A stretch of DNA of 52,199 nt from Sphingobium sp. CCH11-B1 (GTDB taxonomy: Bacteria > Pseudomonadota > Alphaproteobacteria > Sphingomonadales > Sphingomonadaceae). The position numbers and the translations under genes were made by a program. Location: positions 1 to 52,199 of the forward strand of contig NZ_LSJY01000044.1 in NCBI RefSeq assembly GCF_001556865.1, read 5' to 3'. The notes beneath the pieces were generated by a model. The model had not been told where the DNA came from. It was given only the letters and a program-made list of their open reading frames with translations, and searched no databases. The stretch's first letter is position 1; each line of letters starts with the position of its first letter. This document shows, one piece after another, positions 40,073 to 46,740 of this stretch.

Positions 40073-40099
40073 AATCACCGTGCCTTTGGCGGTGATTAT
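40071..40099. promoter_or_regulatory. Perfect 10-bp inverted repeat over the start codon of the Fic gene
   Basis: ATAATCACCG at 40071-40080 and CGGTGATTAT at 40090-40099 are exact inverted repeats with a 9-base spacer. The left arm overlaps the Fic ATG (40070-40072). A 29-bp dyad there would block transcription or initiation when bound, and the Fic protein carries its own winged helix. It is not followed by a T-run, so a terminator is unlikely. Confidence 0.7.
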
Positions 40100-40267
40100 A
40101 GAAGGCATTCACTGCAAAGAGCAAGAACATTCGCCGCATAGCATGCGGTGAATATGACCAGTAACCGCCGCATTCCAAGATGGGAACAAAGGTCGGCCTG
40201 TGGGTGAATAGCTCATCAGAAGCATGAATACTGAATAGGCATGCGCGTTGCCAATCGATTTACATTG

Positions 40268-41218
40268 CTATTTATAGGGAGGCTGTTTTGAATTTTCTGA
40301 TTTTTCCGCGTCGAGTTTCAAGTTTTTAATGTGTTCCGAACAGACCTCATGCACAATGGAGCCGAGGATTTCTATTTTTCCAATGAGCCATTCAAGCTCT
40401 TCGGATGAAATATCAAAATGCCTTGAATACTTGCCTTTGCGATACCCGTCCTTCAGTTTCTGGAACATGGCGCGATCGGCATGGATCGCGCGAGGCCAGG
40501 CGTCAAATAGCCGTCTATCAAGCCCTTCTGCCATGCCCCTGAGAAACACGACATTCGTGCTGCGAGGAACATAGAATGTGAGCGTTGCTAAAACGCATTT
40601 ATATAGTTTCTCAGTCGTCTGGTGAAAATCAAAAGCGGCATCGCTGAACCGATTATTGGCAAGGCTAATTTTGGCCAGTTCAAACCGCCACATTGCCCCA
40701 GGAAATAAATCCTCGAAATATTCCTTCGCCATAATATACGCCTGTTCAGGCGTCTTGGGTTTGGGGTTTGCGAGCGGCCGATCGTCGGACTGGTATAGGA
40801 TCAAGCCATCCTTGGCGATCTCGGTAAATAACGGCCGTCCGTGGGATAGGCCGTCATTCACCTGTTGCAGAGTATGCACGATGAAGTTCACCGGCGTGCG
40901 GATGATTTTCTCAACCTGATGCGCGTCGAACAGGCGTTGCTCCGTTTCTTCCCAATAAAGAGCGCCGTCCGTCAATTCCTTCTGGTTGACGATGACCAGG
41001 ATATCGTAATCCGATGTGAACTGGTTCGCGTCGAAGGGAGCATCGACCCAATCACCCCTGGCATAGGATCCAAACAGGATGACCTTGAGAATCCGGGAAG
41101 ACTTGCGCCGGCCTTTCGCTTCCTGCGTCGCCTCACGAAAGCCTTGAAACAGCATTTCCACAACGCGGTCGAGTTCGCGCTGCTTGGCGGCGGGCAGATG
41201 ATTGAGGTCAGTACGCAT
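40268..41218 (-). CDS. Single-chain nucleotidyltransferase-HEPN protein
   Basis: The product has 316 residues. The N-terminal half is an MNT-type nucleotidyltransferase with VILFGSYARGDW and SDYDILVIV. The C-terminal half is a HEPN domain (about residues 150-300) that contains RKGKYSRH, an RX6H motif of the HEPN RNase type. In separate-gene HEPN-MNT systems the MNT antitoxin AMPylates and silences the HEPN toxin; here both are in one chain. There is no promoter-proximal partner gene. It may act in stress or phage response, or in plasmid maintenance. The domain calls are firm, the role inferred. Confidence 0.85.
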   Translation of the reverse strand: MRTDLNHLPAAKQRELDRVVEMLFQGFREATQEAKGRRKSSRILKVILFGSYARGDWVDAPFDANQFTSDYDILVIVNQKELTDGALYWEETEQRLFDAHQVEKIIRTPVNFIVHTLQQVNDGLSHGRPLFTEIAKDGLILYQSDDRPLANPKPKTPEQAYIMAKEYFEDLFPGAMWRFELAKISLANNRFSDAAFDFHQTTEKLYKCVLATLTFYVPRSTNVVFLRGMAEGLDRRLFDAWPRAIHADRAMFQKLKDGYRKGKYSRHFDISSEELEWLIGKIEILGSIVHEVCSEHIKNLKLDAEKSENSKQPPYK

Positions 41219-41262
41219 CAGTTCATTCTCTCATTCCCGCTTTTCACCGTCTTACAAGCCGC

Positions 41263-41664
41263 TCATCGCAACAGTTCAACGACCACGCCGATGTTTAGCG
41301 CTTTCCATGCCCGATCGGCGCTTACAGCAGTAGCGTTTCGACACAGCGCTAGTGCCAGACAGGACCGGCCGCCAAGAGACAGACCGAGGTCGCGCGTTTC
41401 GGAACGCAGCTTTCCACCAACGTCAGCCTGATCACGATCGGCGGGCACAACGTCGATATCAAGTTCGGCCAGCATCATCTGAGCTTCAGCGGCATCTACG
41501 CCGCGATCGATGAGCTTTGCCAGCACTTCATGGTAGTTCACCACCGACACCAGCGCACCAGTCAATCGCATTTCCACTCGGTCCGCTCCCGGTTCGCCAA
41601 ACAGGAGGCACAGAAGAGCCAAGGCATCCAGAACAAAAACGGCCTTTGCATCGACATCAGTCAC
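41263..41664 (-). CDS. PIN-domain toxin (VapC-like ribonuclease)
   Basis: The product has about 133 residues with the PIN fold: the first acidic residue in FVLDALALLCLLFGEPG, Glu in VVNYHEVLAKL, and later acidic residues in VPADRDQADVGGKL and AVSADRAW. It is predicted to be an Mg-dependent RNase. GTG 41664 overlaps the end of the AbrB gene by 8 nt, the usual antitoxin-first coupling; TTG 41691 is an alternative. The N-terminus (VTDVDAKAVFVLDA) is slightly longer than in typical VapC. Confidence 0.85.
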   Translation of the reverse strand: MTDVDAKAVFVLDALALLCLLFGEPGADRVEMRLTGALVSVVNYHEVLAKLIDRGVDAAEAQMMLAELDIDVVPADRDQADVGGKLRSETRDLGLSLGGRSCLALALCRNATAVSADRAWKALNIGVVVELLR

Positions 41665-41905
41665 GTACCGCCTCGGCCCGTCGCTCAGCAATTAACTCCT
41701 CCGAAACAAGCCCCTCTTTGGGCGCAAAGGCACGTAAACGCTCCTGTACTCGTCGAAGTGCGGAGCGGGCAGGACGAATACGCACTTCGTCGCCATTGAC
41801 CTCGAAAAGGACGGTATCGCCGTTCTGCAGGCCGAGCGAACGGCGGATATCGGCAGGAAGGGCTATGCGCCCTCCCGCAATAACCTTGCCGCGCAAGATG
41901 GTCAT
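41657..41905 (-). other. AbrB antitoxin core with its own possible start
   Basis: This 82-codon segment alone has the normal length of an AbrB/MazE-type antitoxin. ATG 41905 is preceded by AGGA at a rather long distance (11 bases). If used, the product is an ordinary VapB-like partner of the PIN toxin and the upstream winged-helix reading is separate. Confidence 0.7.
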
Positions 41906-42274
41906 GTCACCAAAATCCTGAATGGTACCAACATGCTGATCGTACCTCATCTCCACGATCGGCATCAAGCTGCCAGATTTTCCAGACGCGCCGATTTCCG
42001 AACTCAGGCTGAGGCATTGCCCGATCAGCAAATCGATTGCGCCTTCCAGAGCCTGCTTCGTGGGATGGGAGAGCCTGAGATCGTTGCATCGGCCGTCCAT
42101 GGAATCGTCCTCGCGCACAACGGCCCCCCATTGCTCCAGGCGGGCGGAACGACGATGCGCGGTCGATGATGCATGTTCAGGCGAAAAGCAGGCAGGGTAT
42201 ATTCTTTCGCCGTCGATCCCCGCGATATAAATTTCGAGCAGATATGCCAGATAAGGGTTCGACGACAGCTTCAT
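41657..42274 (-). CDS. AbrB-type antitoxin in frame with an N-terminal winged-helix segment
   Basis: The last 82 codons are a standard AbrB/VapB antitoxin (MTILRGKVIAGGRIALPADIRRSLGLQNGDTVLFEVNGDEV...). The frame stays open upstream without a stop. From ATG 42274 (AGGA 8 bases before) it reads NPYLAYLLEIYIAGIDGERI..PEHASSTAHRRSARLEQWGAVVREDDSMDGRCNDLRLS, which looks like a MarR-like winged helix with LExxGxVxRxxDxxDxR. So this may be a 205-residue fusion of two DNA-binding modules. Alternatively the antitoxin starts at ATG 41905 and the upstream part is a decayed regulator that lost its stop. It is translationally coupled to the PIN toxin. Confidence 0.55.
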   Translation of the reverse strand: MKLSSNPYLAYLLEIYIAGIDGERIYPACFSPEHASSTAHRRSARLEQWGAVVREDDSMDGRCNDLRLSHPTKQALEGAIDLLIGQCLSLSSEIGASGKSGSLMPIVEMRYDQHVGTIQDFGDMTILRGKVIAGGRIALPADIRRSLGLQNGDTVLFEVNGDEVRIRPARSALRRVQERLRAFAPKEGLVSEELIAERRAEAVRD

Positions 42275-42478
42275 CCCCAATGTCCTGTCGAGGATAGCCG
42301 CCATCTTCAGAAAGGCCCGACACGCCGTCACCCGGCACGCCGACGGCCAAGCGTCTTCGCCTCGGTTACCCATCGAAGTCATCGATGCAGGGAGCACGAA
42401 CCGCCTCTGGGGCCGTGCTCGAGATGCCAGCGGGACCCCCGCTCATCCAAGCGATACCAGGAAGGTGGTTCGCGCCGA

Positions 42479-43108
42479 TCATAGATAACCAGCTTTCCGA
42501 AAACTCGTCGTACCATTGCGGGCCACGACCAGATGATCATGGACGACGACGTCGAGACATTTTGCTGCCTTTGCGATCCTTTCTGTCAACTCTCGATCTG
42601 ACCTTGATGGCCTCGGGCAGCCGGATGGATGATTATGGACCAGCAAAATCGCCGTCGCTTCGAGATCGAGGCAGCGCTTGAGGATTTCGCGCGGCCATGA
42701 GTGCACGGCTGAGACTGTTCCCACGCCCAGCACCTCGTCCGCAATCAACTCATTGTTTGCGTTGAGGAACAAGACCCGTAGCTGCTCGATCGGTTCATAG
42801 GCCATACGGCCGCGCAGATAATCCAGCACATGCTCATCGCTGGACAATATGGGCCGCTGCATGAGTCGCCCCCTGAGCATCTGGGTCATCGCCCGCCTGA
42901 AGCAGCGGAAGGTTTGTTCGATCTCGAGCGAATCCTCCAATAATTCGATCCGCTCTGCCGAACGCGCCGATACTGCGTCGCCGAGTGACCCAAAGCGTGC
43001 GAAGAGACGCTCAGAGAATTCTTGGGCGCGCGCGGGAGAGGTAAGGCTGATCAGCTCTTCCAGGGCGCGTCGGCACCCAGGCGCTTCAGTCGCCTCCGGT
43101 GCCGCCAT
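42479..43108 (-). CDS. radC: RadC-family JAB-domain protein
   Basis: The product has 209 residues. The N-terminal helical region (RALEELISLTSPARAQEFSERLFARFGSLGDAVSA) is like the RadC helix-hairpin-helix part. It is followed by the MPN/JAB domain with FLNANNELIADEVLGVGTVSAVHSWPREILKRCLDLEATAILLVHNHPSGCPRPSRSD; HNHPSG...S..D are the metal ligands. Despite the name, RadC proteins are common on mobile elements and probably hydrolases of unknown substrate. It overlaps the upstream membrane protein gene by 58 nt; the true start could be a little downstream. Confidence 0.9.
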   Translation of the reverse strand: MAAPEATEAPGCRRALEELISLTSPARAQEFSERLFARFGSLGDAVSARSAERIELLEDSLEIEQTFRCFRRAMTQMLRGRLMQRPILSSDEHVLDYLRGRMAYEPIEQLRVLFLNANNELIADEVLGVGTVSAVHSWPREILKRCLDLEATAILLVHNHPSGCPRPSRSDRELTERIAKAAKCLDVVVHDHLVVARNGTTSFRKAGYL

Positions 43109-43491
43109 GTCGCGATCACGAGTGCCAGTTGAGCAAACCAGCCCCATAACGCCAGACCGTGCATATAGGCTCGGGGAACAACTTCGGGCGCAATCGCGAG
43201 CGCAACATGGACGACAACTTCCGCGCCCAGTATCGCTGCGATCCAGATCGGCCAAAAACGGGTGCTTTGAATTGAAAGCCATAGGAAAATGCCCAGTATC
43301 GATATGTCGATCACGAGAATGCCGGCTTCGACATTCTGAAAGCGGGTACCGAGCGGGGAAGCGACAAGAACCGTCAGGCTTGCGCCTAGTAAAAGGGTGA
43401 CCGCACCGATCTTTTCGGGTTGGTCACCCCTTCGGAAGGCAAAGGCGCTGCTCAACAGCAGAAATGCCAGGAACAGGACTTGTCTCGTCAT
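43051..43491 (-). CDS. Multi-pass small membrane protein, unknown
   Basis: The protein has about 146 residues with four hydrophobic segments (MTRQVLFLAFLLLSSAFAF, IGAVTLLLGASLTVLVASPL, AGILVIDISILGIFLWLSI, IWIAAILGAEVVVHVALAI) and a further one near LALWGWFAQLALVIATW, ending in a basic tail. ATG 43491 begins the first helix; the frame is open to 43548. It lies between an unknown soluble gene and radC, in the same direction. No family recognised. Confidence 0.65.
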   Translation of the reverse strand: MTRQVLFLAFLLLSSAFAFRRGDQPEKIGAVTLLLGASLTVLVASPLGTRFQNVEAGILVIDISILGIFLWLSIQSTRFWPIWIAAILGAEVVVHVALAIAPEVVPRAYMHGLALWGWFAQLALVIATWRHRRRLKRLGADAPWKS

Positions 43492-43544
43492 GGGCTGAGG
43501 GAACAATAAATGTAACGGTTCGTCAATTTCCCTCGGCACATGCC

Positions 43545-43889
43545 TCACACCGCACGAAGATGTTGTCCCTCAGGCCGGTGTTCCGCCGATGCCACCTTGA
43601 GTAGGTCGCCATAGCTGGTCTCCGGTAACCCGATCGCATCACTCGCCTGCTTGAGATTGGCATGGGTCGTGACGATCTTTTCGCGCGTCTCGGCAACGAG
43701 CAACATCGCCGAAGCCGAGCTTTGAATAGCATTCTGGCCGATCATGGCCGAGAGGCGAGCATCCAGCCGTGCAAGTGGTAGCGCCACATTTAGTTCGGCA
43801 ATACGGGCAGCTGCGATATCGATGGCCTCTTCGGCGGCGAACAGCCGTTCGGCTACATGTTTGGCGATGGATTGGCGTTGAGCGCGCAT
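43545..43889 (-). CDS. Small helical hypothetical protein (114 aa)
   Basis: The product has 114 residues, almost wholly alpha-helical (MRAQRQSIAKHVAERLFAAEEAIDIAAARIAELNVALPLARLDARL), with no membrane segment. A clear GGAGAAACC ribosome-binding region lies directly before the ATG. It sits between the LuxR-type regulator and the small membrane protein, all in one direction, which suggests an operon. It is unrecognised; the shape suggests a coiled-coil accessory protein. Confidence 0.65.
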   Translation of the reverse strand: MRAQRQSIAKHVAERLFAAEEAIDIAAARIAELNVALPLARLDARLSAMIGQNAIQSSASAMLLVAETREKIVTTHANLKQASDAIGLPETSYGDLLKVASAEHRPEGQHLRAV

Positions 43890-43950
43890 GGTTTCTCCTT
43901 CCCGCTCCGCTCGGAGCAGGTCACGTAGATGGATTTTCTGGATTGCTGCT

Positions 43951-44739
43951 CTATTTCTTCACGAGGCCGTTGAGCGCCAACAGCAAGGAAAACCCGGCGC
44001 CTACGGCAAAGAGCATCAATGTGGTGAGGATCGCGAAAACGATCAGTATGTAAGGTCCACTCAGCTCATTACGTTGCCTCCCGGCTACGCGGTACGGTAC
44101 AATATCGAGCAAGGAAAAGCGTGGGTCGCGAACGCCATAGGGCTTTTGTTCATTCGCGAAAAAATCCTCCGCTTCTCCTTGCGTCGCCTGGTCGTCCGCC
44201 TGGGTTTCGGTGGGACCAGTTGGCATGGGATTCGGGTTATCGGGAATAACCATTGATTGGGGGGGTATATTTTGCCCCCCCTTGCGGGCTTCCCATGACA
44301 CGAAAAGTTGTGCCGCTTTCCACTTCGACACATTGCCCAGCTGCCTGCGGATTTCCAGGATGTGATTGTTGACCGTGTTGGGTGAGATACCCAAAGCACG
44401 TCCGATCTCTTTCGAGGAGCTGCCTTTAGCGGCCTCTCGCAGGCAATCGCCCTTTCGAGGGCTCAGCCGCTCGAATATCTCCGAATAGTCGTCCTCGTTC
44501 AAGGGCGGTTCCCCCTTCGCCGATTTACGGCGATCGCAAGCTGCGTCCTCTCCCTCCTCTTCAATCAATCTCCTGGCAGCCTCCGAGCGCCTCCATTCTG
44601 TTTCAAGTAAAAACCTTTCTAAAACATAGCTGCGCGGCGTCCCGTTTGACAGGATATTTCGCAAACCAATCGAGCAATGGCTCCGACGGTCCTCGCGGCG
44701 TCCAATGGATGGATATCGGTTCCATCGCCCGAGCCGCAA
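43951..44739 (-). CDS. LuxR-type HTH regulator with a C-terminal membrane anchor
   Basis: The frame encodes up to 262 residues. A LuxR/GerE helix-turn-helix at about 90-140 (LSPRKGDCLREAAKGSSSKEIGRALGISPNTVNNHILEIRRQLG) is followed by a linker and a single membrane helix at the very end (GPYILIVFAILTTLMLFAVGAGFSLLLALNGLV). This puts the DNA-binding part in the cytoplasm on a membrane tether, as in ToxR-like regulators but with reversed order. The start is uncertain: no good ribosome-binding site was found and the first 40 residues look poor. It is divergent from the sigma-like gene at 44874. Confidence 0.75.
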   Translation of the reverse strand: MRLGRWNRYPSIGRREDRRSHCSIGLRNILSNGTPRSYVLERFLLETEWRRSEAARRLIEEEGEDAACDRRKSAKGEPPLNEDDYSEIFERLSPRKGDCLREAAKGSSSKEIGRALGISPNTVNNHILEIRRQLGNVSKWKAAQLFVSWEARKGGQNIPPQSMVIPDNPNPMPTGPTETQADDQATQGEAEDFFANEQKPYGVRDPRFSLLDIVPYRVAGRQRNELSGPYILIVFAILTTLMLFAVGAGFSLLLALNGLVKK

Positions 44740-44873
44740 AGGGGTGACGAACGCGGGCGCTCGAGAATCCCTTTAAGATGCGACGACGACGAAGAGCACG
44801 ACGCCCGGACCACATGGCTTGGGAAAGGAGGGGGTGGGACGGGGCAGGTAGTATCCGGCAGGAATGAACCACC

Positions 44874-45359
44874 ATGCACAATTCCAAGATAGTTTCGCTA
44901 CTTCAAGATCTCAAAGCCCATCTGTTCGGCGGGACTTGGTCCTGGTCTCGCGGCAAAGCCGCGCCGCTTCTTCGTCGTCTTACGGCCGTTGCCGATCGAC
45001 TGGGCGATGCCGGCCATCCAGCAATTGCAGTCGCCAGGGCCAGGCTGGAAGGTGCGCCCGTGCTGCGCATCGACGCCGACGAAACCCGTGTCGAGGAGAC
45101 CCCTCATGGCGTGTGGGTCAGGGGATGGATTTGGGTCGAGCAGCACGCCTTGGACTCCAGCGATGCGAAGCAAGAGGCGAAGTTGCGCACCGCCCTTGCG
45201 GAGCTGCCGCAACAAAGACGCGTCATCTATCTCGCCCATTGCGTCGAGGGCCTCACCTATGCGGCAATAGCCGCCAGACTCGATCTCGACGTTGCTGAGG
45301 TCCAGCGCGAGTTGGCGGCGGCGCTTCTGGCACTGTCGCTGGCTCTCGATGAGACATGA
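44874..45359 (+). CDS. Sigma-70 region 4-like regulatory protein
   Basis: The product has 161 residues. The C-terminal third, LRTALAELPQQRRVIYLAHCVEGLTYAAIAARLDLDVAEVQRELAAALLAL, is a sigma region 4 type HTH. No region 2 is visible in the N-terminal part, so it is not a complete sigma factor. It starts with ATG after AGGAAT and overlaps the primase gene by 4 nt (ATGA). It could recruit RNA polymerase as a partial sigma or act as a simple DNA-binding regulator. Confidence 0.72.
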   Translation: MHNSKIVSLLQDLKAHLFGGTWSWSRGKAAPLLRRLTAVADRLGDAGHPAIAVARARLEGAPVLRIDADETRVEETPHGVWVRGWIWVEQHALDSSDAKQEAKLRTALAELPQQRRVIYLAHCVEGLTYAAIAARLDLDVAEVQRELAAALLALSLALDET

Positions 45360-46267
45360 AAAAAAAGGGCTCAGCGGCTGAGCGTGCGACGATGGAAGGT
45401 CTCCAACTCGAGTTCCAGGGCGCAAACCTGTGCCGCCAGCTGGGAGGAACATGGCGAAATGACCGCGGCCTGTGTCTGTGTCCGGCTCATGATGACCATA
45501 ATCCCAGCCTGTCGATCCGTGTGGGCCGCGAGACATTGCTGTTCAAATGCTTTGCGGGTTGCGACACCATAGACGTCCTGCGGGCGATCCGGCGCCTGCA
45601 CCTTGCGCTTCCCGAGCGGCCGATCTCGGCTTCGCCATGCAAATTGTACATCGACTGGCCCAGGCCCGGGCCTAGCCTGCGGGTTTGGGAGGCATCCAAA
45701 TCTATTATGGGCACTCCCGTGCAAGCTTATCTCGCCAGCCGTTTCCTCTCACCGCCCTGGCACGATCTGCGCTACAATGCGCGTACGCCGCTGGGACGTG
45801 GCCATGCAGTCGTATTCCGTCCGGCGATGATTGCAGCGATCCGCGAAAGGCGTCGGATCGTCGCTGTCCACCGAACCTTCCTCGATCCGACGACCGGCTT
45901 AAAGGCGGATGATCTGTCGGATCCGCGGTTGATGCTTGGACGGCCGGGTCGCGGGGCAGTGCAACTTGCCGCCGCGACCACAGTTCTTGGCCTCGCTGAA
46001 GGGGTCGAAACGGCGCTCGCCGCGATGCGCCTTCACCGCATTCCCGTCTGGGCGACACTCGGCGCCGAACGCGCCGCGCATGTCCTGCTGCCCAGCGGGC
46101 TGAAACGCCTCGTTCTGCTGTTCGACCGGGATGCGGCCGGATGGAAAGCCAATCGCCTCGCCCATCTCGCCTATAATCGACCAGGCCTTGAGATCGTCAG
46201 CCCTTGGCCGCCGGCACCCTGTAATGACTGGGCAGATGTGCTGGAAGCACGGGAACGCGTTGCCTGA
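45356..46267 (+). CDS. Toprim-domain primase-like protein (plasmid type)
   Basis: The product has 303 residues. An N-terminal zinc-binding part with LCPAHDDHNPSLSIRV and CFAGC (near 40-72) resembles DnaG/CHC2 fingers. The C-terminal Toprim domain has LGLAEGVETALAA near 215 (catalytic Glu) and VLLFDRDAAGWKA near 254 (DxD). It lacks the long helicase part of phage primases. Such proteins prime DNA made during plasmid transfer or replication. The gene is coupled to the sigma-like gene. Confidence 0.88.
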   Translation: MKKKGSAAERATMEGLQLEFQGANLCRQLGGTWRNDRGLCLCPAHDDHNPSLSIRVGRETLLFKCFAGCDTIDVLRAIRRLHLALPERPISASPCKLYIDWPRPGPSLRVWEASKSIMGTPVQAYLASRFLSPPWHDLRYNARTPLGRGHAVVFRPAMIAAIRERRRIVAVHRTFLDPTTGLKADDLSDPRLMLGRPGRGAVQLAAATTVLGLAEGVETALAAMRLHRIPVWATLGAERAAHVLLPSGLKRLVLLFDRDAAGWKANRLAHLAYNRPGLEIVSPWPPAPCNDWADVLEARERVA

Positions 46268-46320
46268 TATCCATGCAAGAGGGTGCTGCCCTGCCGGCGA
46301 CAGCATTGGCAGCGCTTCGT

Positions 46321-46596
46321 TTAGCCGTTCAGGCGATCCTTCACCGCCTTGGCGGGCGTGAATGTCAGCTTCTTCGACGCCTTGATGGTGATGGTTTCCC
46401 CGGTCGCCGGATTGCGTCCGTCGCGCGCCGGCGTGTCCTTGACCTTGAACTTGCCAAAGCCGTTCAGCGAGATTTCCTCCCCTTTGGCTGCTGCGTCGGC
46501 GATGGCCCCAAATACCGCATCGACGAGCTTGCGCGCATCGGCCTTCGTCAATTCGTGCGCAGCCGTAAGTGCCTCGGCGAGTTCGGAATTGTTCAT
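46321..46596 (-). CDS. HU-family DNA-binding protein
   Basis: The product has 91 residues, MNNSELAEALTAAHELTKADARKLVDAVFGAIADAAAKGEEISLNGFGKFKVKDTPAR.GRNPATGE...ASKKLTFTPAKAVKDRLNG, a full HU/IHF-like protein with the RNPATGE beta-arm tip. GGAGGAAG precedes the ATG at 46596. It is convergent with the primase gene and divergent from the ParB gene. Plasmid-borne HU often packages and shapes incoming DNA. Confidence 0.96.
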   Translation of the reverse strand: MNNSELAEALTAAHELTKADARKLVDAVFGAIADAAAKGEEISLNGFGKFKVKDTPARDGRNPATGETITIKASKKLTFTPAKAVKDRLNG

Positions 46597-46740
46597 AAAC
46601 TTCCTCCTTAAAATTACGAAGCTACGGTTCATAGCTTTGCGCCTGCCTGTCGTCACGAGCCAAAACGGAAACGAAAGGGAAAGGGGGATGAGTAAGGTGC
46701 GCGGTTCGATGCCCGGGCCGCTTCTGTGGAGCTTTGACGA

